A stretch of 64,000 nt of DNA from Reticulitermes speratus (lineage: Eukaryota; Arthropoda; Insecta; Blattodea; Rhinotermitidae): NCBI GenBank assembly GCA_021186555.1, contig JAJKFL010000005.1:28150635-28214634 (forward strand). The letters run 5' to 3'. The position numbers and the translations under genes were made by a program. This document shows positions 23,620 to 35,449 of this stretch, one piece after another; within the stretch, counting starts at the first letter, position 1, and each line of letters begins with the position of its first letter. A model generated the notes under the pieces. The model did no database searches. It was given only the letters and a program-made list of their open reading frames with translations, and had not been told where the DNA came from.

Positions 23620-25495
23620 TTCTACCTGCCCTCTCATCCCTTTCGACTTCCACACTGGTTTGCATTTTCATGGTGGATGTTAACACTAAACCGGTTATAA
23701 TGTAAGACATAAGCATGTAATTTCTTGCAGGACATGAATCACACATCAGGCGTTACCACACCGAAAGCGTTAAGGGTGTAGAATACAAATAATCTCAGTA
23801 AGTTTAGAAGGTATCTGTACTCAGATTCGAACTGGCGTTCTAGAAATTTCGCAAGGGATGTCTGATAATAAAATCGATTATTTTTCATTGACACAAAAAA
23901 AAGGGAAAGTGTAGTTCAATAGGAGAAGTTCGCTGTAACACTTGTATTTAATTACTTTGCAATGAACAGTGCCGTTTCCTCATCACCTGTTCATGCAACA
24001 AGTAAACGTATTTATTTAAGCAAGTGGGAGTGGTTTGTCGGTTTGTTAGTTCAGGAGTCATCCCTAGTGTTTGATCGTATCGTGAGGATGTTCTGCAGGT
24101 GTTCCATTCCCACCCTGTCCCTCTTCATGATCATTATTGCTCGTTTCCTCCAGTGCTTCACAAATATGAGGACAGAACACATAATTGACTTGTTCAACAA
24201 GTTTAGATTACGCTTAGCTGACCATCAGAGTCAACTTAGGATTGCTTGGGGAATCACCATTTCTGACACCCACAAACATTGAAAATTAAACAGCGACCGG
24301 GAGGGAGGGTTGTATGAAGGGAACTGTCTAGTCTGCAGCATTTATATCTCTTTTCCCTTTTTCTAAGGGAAAGACTTTGGGGCTTACCATAGCGTGGGGT
24401 TACACGTATTTGGGTGTCGCTGTTAACTTTCGAATCGTTTAAAGAGCGTCTTGGGTTCGGCTTGCCGGATGAAGCAACCGTCTTTCGAAGTAACCAACTG
24501 ACTGGCCGTCAGTCCATACATTGGCCACCTATCTGTGTGCCTGCTTTTATTAACTAGGCAACACACTGAAGTAACTATGTCAACATACACCTGCCTGTTT
24601 GACTGACTAATTAAGTAAATATAGGACTAATGGACATATTAAATAAACTCCGGAATGCAAAGTCACTGAGCTACAGGTACTTATGCAGCTGTGAAGATAT
24701 GCTCTTATGTTTTGGAACACGAATGTTCTTCACCAGCTTTATAAAAAGTCAGGGATTCCACAGGGCGTTAGTGATTAAATATAGAGATAACGTGTTCAGT
24801 ACCCACTACACAAAATTAATTTCAATGCCAACGTTTTATCTAGACGCAGTTAACAGCAGGACTTGCCATGAGAGTCTCTAACCATAACTTTGAATGCCTT
24901 AGTTTTTTTGTACATGCCTGCTATATGTCTTACTCATCCCGTTCTTCTTGAACTGATCATCTATATGATATATGGTTGAAGTATGCAAGTTATAAATCTC
25001 CTCATTACGCAATTTTCGCTAGTCATTTGTCAGTTAGTTTCAAATATTCTGAACACTGTTATTCAGTTTATTTTCTGACTTCCAGTGAGAGAAACTTTCA
25101 CGACCGTAAAGGACACAAAATTCAAATTGTAATTTTATATATTTCATGCTTTCTTGGCGCCTTGTTTATCATATGAATGCATTACAGGAGCTCGTTTGCG
25201 TGTCCGTCCATCTTCCGGTATTATTGTTTGTGACAACATGCAATTTCAGTAAAATTTGATATTTGGTTTCTGTAGGATGAATTTCGTTTTGGTCTGTATT
25301 TTTCCAGGTACAAACCCATTTTACATAAAGCTGAAAACTTCCTTTGGCCATTCTTTATCAAAAGCATGTCACGTACAAAAGTCTACAGGCCTACTCGTAC
25401 AGGCCGTACTTGAAGTGAAATACGTGCATCGACTCTGTCTACAGTGTTCACTTGAAACAAGAAAAATTAACATGGAGAATTTACTTAATCGCAAT
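23620..25495. other. Unique DNA, no gene recognised
   Basis: A 106-codon plus-strand frame at 23962-24282 and an 83-codon frame at 24630-24881 have no recognisable domain or splice sites. Confidence 0.35.
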
Positions 25496-25499
25496 TAAA

Positions 25500-25580
25500 T
25501 TTAAAAACTGAGTACCTACCTCATAGAAAACACCGAGTCTCCATTTTATTGACATTAGGAAAATGATCCTTTTTTTACTC
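25500..25580 (-). repeat. Rep-A unclassified repeat, partial
   Basis: Contains gagtacctacctcatagaaa, acaccgagtctccatttt and attaggaaaatgatcc, matching one half of Rep-A. Confidence 0.5.
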
Positions 25581-26450
25581 TGAAAATCGTACGAATCCCA
25601 TAAATAACTATGCTGGCAAAATGCAGATATATTACGTGTTAGCCTACGCGTCACGATAGCAAGCAATTTACGTCCCAGTGCAGTGCCTTTTGTAGTCCAT
25701 CAATAGACTTGTAGTTTGTCCGCGGTTAACAAACGTTTAGGGAGTAGGCCTATAGAAAATCAACTGTCTTGGAGATGTAAACTTTTAAATGTATTTTTGC
25801 TGTATTTACCAAGGCTGCCAGTAGCTCAGACTGTATAGCGTCGAACAGTAGGGTACTTGGTAAGTACTAAAGAGGAAACGATGTGTAAGTACCGCAGGGG
25901 TGTGTACTTTGATGTGCTATGCGTACATTTGTACGAACGGACCGAGGGAGAGAGAGTAAACAGTCTCTGGCTCTAGATTTGAACCGGGATCCCCCGAATA
26001 AGAAAAATAAATTCTAGCCACTCATATTGCCGTCTGGTTGCAAAAGCGAATGACCTCGGTTTTACGCTATGACCCACAAGTTGTTTTGCCGGCGCAGTAA
26101 TACAGATCAGCATGTGCGGTCAGGCTGTGTATTCTTCCACTGTTGTGATTCCTTCATTACCGCTGTTGGGGGACAGGGTGATGATTGAGCATTCTTAGTT
26201 CCGACAATAACCAGATGTTGAGTGGGTTTGAGTCTAGCGACAAATCGCCGGAGGCAGTAAATGGAGCGTCCAACATTTTTTCGACCAGCACTGGGGGAGG
26301 AGGGTGGGTTCAATATTACATATGGTTTATTCAATCCCTTCAACCCCTCCCTTTATTGATGATGATGGGGGAGCAATGGGAAATATGGCGAGACAATGGT
26401 ATAACTTGGCAAACAAGTATAGCTACTGATGCTCTTTTACAATTCTGTCT

Positions 26451-26471
26451 CCCCCCCCCCCCCCCCCCCCC
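26451..26471. repeat. Poly-C tract (21 C)
   Basis: This is the longest mononucleotide run in the window. It produces a proline run in a plus-strand chance frame. Confidence 0.95.
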
Positions 26472-26635
26472 GAAATATGGTTCAGTCTGCCATTTCACAG
26501 CTGCCACAATTGAGATGCGTCAGTGGACAATTCGCTTAGGGGCTGAGGAAAGTACGGAGCAGTAAACGAACATCACGGAACTGAATTTGCATGGTTAGTA
26601 CGTTGTATAAAAACACGCCAGTATTACCAGGACTA

Positions 26636-26775
26636 TCATATCAAGGAGGATGAGATGGGCTGGGATATATCACGCATGGGGGCGAGGCTAAATCCTTACG
26701 AAATTTTAGTCCGAAAACGTAAAGGGGAGAGATAGTTTAGAAGATGTCGGAGTAGGTGGAAGGACGGATCTTAAC
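26636..26775 (+). mobile_element. LINE-C internal fragment
   Basis: The translation reads approximately DEMGWDISRMGARLNPYEIL, then VRKRKGE and a W-K-D segment. It aligns with the LINE segment MRWAGHVARMGE.RNAYRVLVGRPEGKRPLGRPRRRWED that lies just upstream of the DWI.LAQDRD tail. It carries small frame changes. Confidence 0.65.
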
Positions 26776-26794
26776 CCTTTTCAGTCTGGAACTA

Positions 26795-26995
26795 ATGTCA
26801 ATAACTTCCAAAATTCATTGCCTACATCACAGAAAACGCACTACATCTACATTACGAAGAAAATCACAAATATATTTTGAGAATTAAATGTTCTTTACTG
26901 TGTGATTCAGGCGAACCACCGTAAGATACACACTTTGGGAATAATGCAGAGTTTTATGAAGTGTGGTACACGCATTAACCACGTGATTTAATGGG
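26795..26995 (-). repeat. Rep-A unclassified repeat, near full length
   Basis: Runs from ttgcctacatcacagaaaac through tacattacgaagaaaatcac, tattttgagaattaaatg and tacacactttgggaataatg to gtggtacacgcattaacc. It is paired in inverted orientation with 27236-27400. Confidence 0.6.
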
Positions 26996-27094
26996 TTGCA
27001 GAAATAAGGTATGAGTGTGTGGACCACATTCCACTGTAAGAGGCTAGAGATTCTTAGCAGTGGTGCTGATGGAGATTCAAGTATTGTTGGACTT

Positions 27095-27165
27095 ACGCTG
27101 TGTCAGGTGATAATCTCCGACGTTTCGGAGACGCATGGTACCCACCTCAGAACAGGAACCAGTTG
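27095..27165 (-). repeat. Rep-B-like half element with hammerhead-like core
   Basis: On the minus strand, ctgaggtgggtaccatgcg is followed by tctccgaaacgtcggag. This is the cgaaacgt motif shared with the Rep-B palindromes. It lies between two inverted Rep-A copies. Confidence 0.45.
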
Positions 27166-27235
27166 TGTGTTCTTTGGAATATACATGTATAATGATCGGA
27201 CTGAAAGAATATCAGCTCTTCAAGGAAGACTGTAT

Positions 27236-27400
27236 TAGCATTGAGCTTTAATGCCCAGTGGTAACTATCTGTACCAACAGCTGTAACAACAGGAAACTAC
27301 GTTTTTCCACACAGTGTATTTATGTGTTACATATCACTCTCACAATGAAGGGTCATTATGTCCCTATATGGCACTCAGAAATTATTGTTTTTAGGCGCGT
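27236..27400 (+). repeat. Rep-A unclassified repeat
   Basis: gcattgagctttaatgccca, gtggtaactatctgtaccaa, ttttccacacagtgtattta and gtgttacatatcactctcac give the clearest left half of Rep-A. Confidence 0.65.
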
Positions 27401-27478
27401 TCGCAAAATTGCGAAAAGCTACTATTACAATTGTAATATGTGCACGTGCACGTAAGCAACTATTAGCTTCACCATGCC

Positions 27479-27530
27479 CGTCTGTCTGTCTGTTCGTCTG
27501 TCTGTCTGTCTGTCTGTTCGTCTGTCTATC
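27479..27530. repeat. (GTCT)n microsatellite
   Basis: About 12 units, interrupted twice by ttcg. It is followed by ggattttcatgatatttgat, a phrase often seen next to such tracts in insect repeats. Confidence 0.9.
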
Positions 27531-27913
27531 CGCATGGAACAACTCGTCTCCCAGTGGACGGATTTTCATGATATTTGATATTTGAAGTTTCTCAAAAATA
27601 TGTCGAGAAAATTCATGTTTGATTAAAATCTGACAAGAAAAACGGGCGCTTTACATAAAAACGTATGTACATTTATGATAATGTCTCGGTAAATTATTCT
27701 TAGAATGATAATTGTTTCAGACAAAAGTTGTAGAGAAAATCAAAACACACATTTTATGGTCAGTACATTTTTTCCTAAAATCGTACCGTTTGAGATATGT
27801 GGAAAAATATAGTAGAGCCAGACAGGCCACAGATAACAACATAATACGGCGTATGAGTATTACATGCTGGATAACTAAGGTTGTAGACACAAGCCCATAG
27901 CATGTAATACTTA

Positions 27914-27995
27914 CTGCTTCTCTATGGCAACAATGGGTACGCGATCGCGCCTCAATGTTACTTCTGTACGTACATTGCCTGTCGTGGTAGTGGTA
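27914..27995 (-). repeat. Rep-D unclassified repeat, copy 1
   Basis: On the minus strand it matches 50027-50099 (+): gacaggcaatgtacgtac, gtaacattgaggcgcg and cccattgttgccatagag. Agreement is roughly 80 percent over some 70 bases. Class unknown. Confidence 0.6.
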
Positions 27996-28324
27996 GCATA
28001 GTCTTCTCTGTGGGACACGAAATTAATCTTTATATATGTAAATTAAGACAATCACTGTCTTTGAAGGGTAGCAGATATCTATATTAACGTCGAAGAGTAA
28101 CGCTTATGATGCGGCTGTGTTTTTGGGAGCTCGGACGGAATCTTATAGGCCAATATTCATGTAAGTTGTCACCGTGCTCCTCAGCCGGTCGAGGCAAGTG
28201 CTGTGACATTACTTCAAACAGGCCACAAGTTTTTCCGTCTACAGCTTCCACAGTTTTTCAATCACAATCATCCTATCATTCGATGATGCAAGTGTTCTGT
28301 GTGATGTTCATCTAAATTATATAT

Positions 28325-28518
28325 AAAAATTAATTTCCTGCCTCATCAAGAACACAATCTGTGACCACTTAAAAATCCGTTAAGACTGTTGAGGATAATA
28401 ATTTATGTTTATTGTGAGAATCATTGGGAACACATACGTACACTGTGTGGGCAAAATGCGGAGCTCCTTAACGTTACAGCAGGTAGCAAGCACATTTGCC
28501 GCTGCGATTTAAAAGGCT
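28325..28518 (-). repeat. Rep-A unclassified repeat, near full length
   Basis: ttcctgcctcatcaagaaca, tttatgtttattgtgagaat, acacatacgtacactgtgtg, cgttacagcaggtagcaagc and gcgatttaaaagg appear in order. It forms an inverted pair with 28798-28990. Confidence 0.65.
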
Positions 28519-28537
28519 AAAAGACTACATTTTTCAC

Positions 28538-28572
28538 TGTGTGTGTGTGTGGTTTTGTGTGTGTGTGTGTGT
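28538..28572. repeat. (GT)n microsatellite
   Basis: Two GT runs are separated by ggtttt. Confidence 0.95.
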
Positions 28573-28797
28573 CGCGGTGCAGCCTCACGCTCATATGTTC
28601 CCACCTTTAAACCCGGAAACCTTTACCAAACGTCGCTCGTGTAACTTCATGACACAATTTTATACGGACAGTATTATCAGAGAGCTGAAACGTAGACTGA
28701 TTCTTGGTTTGTTTAACGACGATTTCTGAGCTGAAAACTGAAGCGCAGTGAAAGGAATACGGAAAAAGATGTGGAAGGAAACGATTGAGACCTATTT

Positions 28798-28990
28798 AAC
28801 ACAGTAGAGCACAGTGGTAAGCATATGTGCCATTTGTTTAACCTATGTCTCTGCATCTTGCCCACAGGAGGCATTTGTGTGTTTCGTATGATTCCCAAAA
28901 CAAGCTTCGTTTACTTATCCCTGAACAGAAACCGTTAACCCGTTAGTCTTAGTGGAAATTCTCTGTGAGTCATGAACTGAAGATGCAATT
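28798..28990 (+). repeat. Rep-A unclassified repeat, near full length
   Basis: agagcacagtggtaagcatatg, tgcccacaggaggcatttg, gtttcgtatgattcccaaaa, tatccctgaacagaaacc and tctctgtgagtcatgaactg in Rep-A order. Confidence 0.65.
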
Positions 28991-28999
28991 TTTATATAA

Positions 29000-31195
29000 T
29001 TTCATTTTTCTAGTGTTTAATACAGCTACTAAACTAGGTAGCCAGGAAGCAACAACTCGACAAGTGTACAGGTAAGTGGCGACTGACCTCTTTATTTGTA
29101 CACTTTTTTTAATTATCAAAGTTTTAAACTAAAATGTTAAGAACTTCATTAAAAGTTGCTTCACCAGTCATTAATTAAGTACGGAGTTTCGTCTGATGGG
29201 GGCTTGGACCTCAGTTTCAATTTTCAGTACAGGACAGCTGGTGGTAGAAGCATCAGCGCCGCTCTGCGGGAGGGTGAAGAATCAATTACAAAAGTTACAC
29301 CGGTTTATCAAATGAACTTTGTTTGAACAAGGTAATCACTGCCATCGGTATTTCCCCTCTACTCCACACCGCTATGAAGTTTGGTAATGGAAAACTCATC
29401 TGTTCATTCTCTTGATGCCTAATCACTCGTTGACATTAGTTGGAAAATGAAGTTTCCTGAAAGAACTGGCTGTGTGGTATCCATTAGGGAACGCTGTTTC
29501 GTGGTATTATTCAATTACCGTGCAGGAAAACGGAACAGGCACTGTGCGCTTGCGGTAATTTCTTTTACAAGAACTTAAAATGACGGAATACCAAGCTTAT
29601 GGGAAGAGTTGTTTTAGAAAGACGTCTGAAGAAGTGACACGGCCGCATGGCCATGGTGATGATGGTCTTAATGAAGTGACTGTACCTCCTTTGACCTGAC
29701 AATTGCATTTACTGTGTTTTTTCACAATATACATTTATGTTTGTGTCGCTAGAATTTATAATGCCTAAGTCACTCACTCAATCTGTCTCTCTCTCTCTCT
29801 CCACAGAGAAAAGTCTTTTTCGAGAATCTGAGAGTTTCTCAGCTAGTCAAGAAATTCCGTTTTACATGGATAGTTAGATCAAAGTATTCAGTGTCGTAAC
29901 ATTTTATGTCGTGTTGTACCGTGGAATGTTGTAGGCTCTGTGTCTTGCATTTGGACAGGTTTTAGTGACAGAGGAAATTTCGTTATATTTTTCCTGCGGA
30001 TTTTAAGGTGTAATGACTTCTACATCTGTCCACACAAAAGAGTGATCTATTAGATTGGGCGATGGCACGCCATCACATGTTTAGGTAACTGACGTGGGAT
30101 TAATTTGGGATTCATAAGAATTCAAACAGGGCGTGTTTGGAAATAGAGATGGTGGAAGTAAACTTCAAATCTAGAATCTGCTGGAAAACATTTAGTGTCA
30201 CATTCAATAGAAATTTATGTGTCTCATTCAACAACAGCCTTCCGATCAACTGGAAACTTAGTAATTGAGTTATTACACATGAAAGCAAACAAAAGAATAA
30301 AACTGACATATTTCAGAGAAGCGGTGATCCAATACATTTTTCCGATTCTTTTATTTGTGTTTCTCTCTTTGTTTCTCTATTCGTTAGTATCGATTTCCAG
30401 TCTGTAGGTGTATCACATTGAAGGACGTCACGTGCTTATAAACAAAGTTCGAGTAATGTACAGGTTTCCTTTGAGGACTTCCTGTTCTTTGCTGTAAGTG
30501 TAATTGTAATACCAGCCGGTGGCAGCATCTAAGTAAGAGATTAACTGAACAAGAAGGAACAGAAGAAGACACTGATCCTCAATAAAATAATTTTGCCTTG
30601 TCTCCTTTAGAGGTTACAAGCTAAACATGTTCTGTAACCACGTAACCTAAAACACAAATTTTTTTATATGCGGTACAGATCATGTAAAAATACTGAAGCA
30701 ATTTACAATTTAGAGCAAGCTGTGGGGAATATGCGATTACGTTAATTTTCAGTAGCCTGCTAAATGGGAAAACGCCCACTTCACGTTCTTCCATAGGTAA
30801 AGGAAAAGTAGAACAATATTACGTGGCAATTCACACAAGAACACACATTACAAAGTGAAGGGTTGCAGACGTGTGGTACAGCTACACGTCACACGCTCAC
30901 AATTAGTGAAGGAAATTACTGCAGCAACGAAACAGAATTCTTCTCGAAAATAGGGAAAATTTTCAAAAAAAGAAATCAGGTTATTAGTCGCGACAGCAGC
31001 TGGTGGCCGCAAGAGAACATGTCGGTAGCGGCACATGGGAGTCAGTTGATTAAGTGACTGACAGACAAGCCAGACAGAATAAACAACTAACAAACCAACT
31101 AAATTTGTGATACGCTCATTAATCAGAAAGTAAGGTCTTCTGTATTAAGTTTCAGGCTATTTAAGTTAGACACGTGAAAATTTCACAGGATTTCA
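29000..31195. other. Unique DNA, no gene recognised
   Basis: There is a short CT-repeat at 29785-29805. No coding or interspersed repeat family is recognised. Frames near 30195-30407 and 30848-31093 have no recognisable domain. Confidence 0.35.
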
Positions 31196-31199
31196 CTAC

Positions 31200-32275
31200 A
31201 ACATTGCTGCAATCATACCTATGTTTCAGTACAGTCTCCTTCATTGTCAGCATTCTTCTTCCACCTTTGAACAAAGCATGTAATCGCGTCCGGTAAAAAT
31301 TGCTCTCCATTCTCTGCAGCAACTAACGCACGGCGTTATGCAGTGCCTTGTTGTTAACGTAATGGTACCGTTGCCTTGTAATGCAGTGCCTTGTAATGGT
31401 ACCGTAACAGGCTGTCTTTCTTACGGCAAAATAGGTGAGAATCCGATGGTGCAGTGTCAGGGCTGTAGGGTGGGTGCGGCAAAAATTTACAGCCAAATGA
31501 TATAATGACTTCAGTGATGAACGCATTTGTATGTATGTAGCCTGGCGTTGTCGTGGATGAGCAACACTTAACGACGCTTCTCTTGTGGGACAGTCTATAT
31601 ACGAAAGTGAGTATTCGGACTTCGGCGTGTTGCAATATAACTGCCGGATTTCATTACTGTCCACTAAGAAAGAAGTTCACAATAGCAACATCCTTCTCAT
31701 CCCAAAAAACTTTAGCCGGGATTTTTCCAGCTGACGACGCATTCCTCAATTTCTTCTTCCTTTGGGACGTCGTACGGTACCATTACATCGGTTGCCGTAT
31801 GGATTCGGGTTCAGAGGTTTCGACCTAGGTTTCAGCCACCGTGAAAATTTTAGACAGGAAGCCCTTACCTCCAGTGTCTTATCGGTGCAAAAGATCAGTG
31901 GCACATAATTTTCTTTTCTCTTTGTATGCATTGTCAGCATTTTTGGCACAGAACTTGCAATAGCCAAGCCCTTCAATAATCACCAATAACACTGCTTTTA
32001 CCGATGGTTAGGTTGGAGCACTGTTCATCTCTTGTTATGCGACGGTATCAGTTCATCGTACCGGCGAATGTTGTCGGGCAATACTGCAGTGCAAGGGCGA
32101 CAACTCCGCGGTGTGTCACGCACTTCTGTTCCTCCTGTTTCAAAACTTTAATTCGTCTAACCATCGTCGAAAAATTCTCACGTCCAGAATTGATTATCTT
32201 ACGCTCTGAACAAATGCTCCTAAATGCAAGTTGGCTGCTTAGCTTCAGCAACCAACAACTCCTTCACTGCTTCTT
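31200..32275 (-). pseudogene. Mariner-like transposase remnant (Tc1/mariner DNA transposon)
   Basis: Read on the minus strand, blocks in the right order for a mariner transposase appear. They are: IGKSSVIGDY (helix-turn-helix region, about 31960-32010); LRNASSAGKIPAKVFWDEKD (31675-31770), equivalent to the family's K..SAGKVM..VFWD; FLPHPPYSPDTAPSDSHLF (31429-31485), the conserved PPYSPDLAPSD catalytic block; and CFVQRWKKNADNEGDCTET, then a stop at 31219, equivalent to the usual W..C....GDY.EK C-terminus. The blocks lie in different frames with internal stops, so it cannot be active. Clear terminal inverted repeats were not identified. The left end is probably near 31122-31140, where agaaagtaaggtcttctg resembles mariner ends. 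Confidence 0.85.
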
Positions 32276-32279
32276 TTAA

Positions 32280-34390
32280 AAGCACATAAATCACCGAAAC
32301 TCTAGAATGAACTGTGGTGCTGCTATGTGTCCAGTGAGACAATTACCCCTACTAGAAAATGATTGAAAATATGTAAGGACTTCACCGATATAGTGACTAT
32401 TTCCATAAAAATTAATGTAAGGAGATAACAAGTACAGTGCATTAAGAAAGCTGATGTTTATTCTCTTGTTCATTTAGCGGTCTGTTTAGTAACTAAGATT
32501 ATATTGCGACGAGTGACAGAAGAGTGAGTAAATATGCCCAATAAGTTTCAAAGTGGTGGAAGACCGTGTTCGCCACCCAATTTGTGGCACCATCTTGGCT
32601 GTTACCTAGAGGGGCTATGGGAAGTCATAAAAGGCGTGTCAGGATAGCCTACCTCCGTGGTTAAATTTGAATCTGGTATCTTCCGAACAAGAATCAGAAA
32701 CCTTATGTTATATATGCCGTGCATTTTTGATAATTAATTTATTTATTTATTTATTTATTTCAATCCAACAAATGCACTACACTTTCTTTCAGTGATTTCT
32801 TGCCCCTACATATCAGAAAATTTTGACATATGTCTGTTAAGGTTCAGTGTTGCATTCACGCCCCATCCTCACATTTTGTGTTCCTAAGCGCTATCTTACT
32901 AATTGATGGAAGTCTCTTCTAGTAGAACTCCATGGTTCAACGACTTTATTTAAAATGCCAGCAGTCAGACCACAGTAAGCCAGTTTGGCCCACGCCCCAT
33001 TCTCTTAACTACTTCTCTAATATCCGCCTAACTAACTCTACTAGCTACTTGTATGAAGATTCATCTGAATTAGTAACTCCCAAGCAGAAGAACGCAAAAA
33101 CTCCTCTAAAGACTTACTGTACTAATTAACAAACTCTGTGATAGCAGAACTCGAAGGTTCACCATTATTAGCAAGAACACCTGCCATGAGACACGTTCCT
33201 GAGTTAGTTTTATCCACCTCCCATCATCAGAACCTACTTCATTAAGGCCCACCTTACTAAATAACTAGCTTTCTGCTAGCAGAAATTGGAGGGTCAGCAA
33301 TACAAATAATAAAGCCGTAATTGACATGACCATGGGCCATTTCCATCCTCCCCCATCGTTATTTTCCATTTTCTCAAGACTTGTGTTAATATTTTCCAAG
33401 CATCTTATTATTTGTCTTCCAATCGGACGATTCCCAGCTATGACAAATACAAATTATGATTCGAAAACCATTGTCACACAGTGACCACGTTTTAAGTCAT
33501 TGTCCATCATCGCGCGGCATTCTGAAAAGAGCACAGTGCATCAGACTACGAAGAAAGTCAAGAAATTAGCAATTATAAGTGTGACATACGACCATAAAAC
33601 CCTTTAGATTTGGTCCTATTGTCTCGAATGTGCCTAAGCATGTAAATTAACTCAGTTACGCCATCATTTCAATGACACACGTAGAATTTTAACCGAGAAC
33701 CTTCCACTGCCTCCCAGATAAGCCGACGCGTCTTGCCGCCAGTTTATCCCTGATGAAGACAATGGCGAGGTAACCTCAACTTCCTGATATTATTGTACTC
33801 GTTGTGTCTGCTTATTTTCTGTCACGTTCGGTGTCACGGACCCTCACTGTATCGCTGTATTCGAAAGGAAGTGTTACAGTGCTTGGAATTTTATTACTCA
33901 GGCGAGACTCGTCTTGTGTGCCATGAAATATGAGCAAGTGTTGAGGGTTGTGCAGGAAGAGTTCTCTCTTAGGAATAGAGGTGGGCGGATTGGTGGCGTT
34001 TAATGTAGGGTGTTCAAATCGTATATGGTGACATGTTTGAAAAGCCAGCAGTTTACGTGAAGGTAATTTTTTTCAGAAAATGGAAAACGAATCAACAAAA
34101 CTAGCCTGTTCGATTGTTCCAACATCGTTATCAAAAAAACAATACGATTCTAACTTTGTAACATGTACTACCTCTTTTAACAATTTATTTTCCTAAGATC
34201 CATCTCAATTTTATCCTTTAATATATATTTTTTTTTTCTTTCAGAAATTGATGTTTTTCGAGAGATTCCCTATCAAAAGTATGGGTGTATTTATTGTGTC
34301 TCCTGTGGGAGCCAATAACCCAACCTAGTGCAGTCTCATATATTTCCCCCTCCCACTCGACCTGTATATATAATTAACTGCATTCGTGAC
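32280..34390. other. Unique DNA with a weak internal repeat
   Basis: (ATTT)n lies at 32736-32760. Segments near 33125-33165 and 33265-33305 resemble each other (tagcagaa..cgaaggttcacc versus tagcagaa..ggagggtcagc), suggesting an old duplication of about 140 bases. No gene was seen. Confidence 0.35.
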
Positions 34391-34391
34391 T

Positions 34392-34668
34392 ATAAAGGTG
34401 AAACTGTCCCTCTTAACGCACTGAAGACGTGTAGGGGAGTGTAGGTATAGCTGTATCCATTCTTAACGTCGACACTATGTGAGGGTGAGTGGTCAACTTC
34501 ACGTTCCGGCCGTTTTATCCCCGAGGATAGAACCCGCGGTACTCGTTGTATATGAGACTGAATAAGCACAGAGCCAGTCTGGACGTTCTGGAGAAGAGAA
34601 CCACCTTTTGCTCCCTTCGGGAGTCGAACCCCGGATCACCCAACCCATGGCGTAGTCACTATATTGTA
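34392..34668 (-). mobile_element. SINE-2, near full length
   Basis: Body motifs are ccagtctggacg, tctatgtgagggtgagtggtc reversed, and a gagtcgaaccccgg B box. The CTTTAC tail is reduced to one unit at 34393. Confidence 0.8.
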
Positions 34669-34784
34669 TACAATTTTAAGTGTTTGCTATAATTACAAAT
34701 TCATTACACAAATAACTTTTTCGTACCCTGAAAGTAATTGACGGTGGCAATTTCAATGGCAACTGCTGTCTCCTGAATGTTTAT

Positions 34785-34885
34785 CGGAGAGTCGGGGGTT
34801 CGATTCTTGGGGGGCCGGAGATTTCCCTGTTCACCGCCGCCTCCAGACCGGCTTTGGGATCCACCCAGCCTCTATATAATGGGCA
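34785..34885 (+). mobile_element. SINE-2 fragment
   Basis: gggggttcgattcttggggg (B-box region) is followed by gcctccagaccggctttggg and atccacccagcctctatata. This matches the 5' half of SINE-2 downstream of the A box. Confidence 0.65.
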
Positions 34886-34962
34886 AATGTAGGCCTCACC
34901 GAAAGTACATCTCTCGGGACGTTAACTCACGAATGTTTGCTAAATATTTACAAATATTTTGT

Positions 34963-35060
34963 TTCTATTTCAGGGAAAACACTGCAACTCCATTAGAAGG
35001 ACTTAGTGCTTAATGCTGTTTAGGGAAATAAGTGTTTGTACTGAGAATATAAGATACAAC
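34963..35060 (-). repeat. Rep-A unclassified repeat, partial
   Basis: gggaaaacactgcaactcca, taatgctgtttagggaaata and tgtactgagaatataag. Confidence 0.55.
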
Positions 35061-35149
35061 AATAGTCTGTGGGCAAGAAGAAGAATTTATGATTGCCAGT
35101 GCAGGCGACAGGACATAGTAACCACGTGTGCTGTAAAAGGCATAGCTAC

Positions 35150-35385
35150 ACTACTGCAAGGAGGCCAGGATCCCTTTCTTCTAGGATATGACGCTGCGCC
35201 ACTGAGAAATATGCTTCCCGACGTTTCGAGGCAACGTAGTGGTCTCATCTTCAAGGGTGGAAATGTCCAAAGAATATTGGGCATTTCAACCGTTGAAGAT
35301 GAGACCACTACGTTGCCTCGAAACGTCGCGAACCGATTATTCAGTGACGCGGCGTCACAACGCAAAGAACGACATACTCAGCTAC
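35150..35385. repeat. Rep-B palindromic element, large
   Basis: The inner arms (35222-35263 and 35293-35334) are near-perfect reverse complements of about 38 bases, built on gacgtttcgaggcaacgtag and tggtctcatcttcaa, with a loop of about 30 bases. Outer arms (ttcttctaggatatgacgctg, and cggcgtcacaacgcaaagaac read in reverse) extend the symmetry to roughly 85 bases each side. Each inner arm contains a hammerhead-like ugaagaug...cgaaacguc core, on opposite strands. A 141-codon chance frame crosses it. Confidence 0.8.
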
Positions 35386-35449
35386 ATCGTTGCGAAAACC
35401 TCACTCAGCTTATGTTAACTTTATTGCTTCAAGACTAACGTTGCGTGAT

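Noticed and set aside
33750-33785. ctgatga phrase resembling a hammerhead core
   Set aside because: The second core half (gaaac) and the stem are missing.
35013-35438. 141-codon plus-strand frame
   Set aside because: It runs across the large Rep-B palindrome and part of a Rep-A copy; no recognisable domain.
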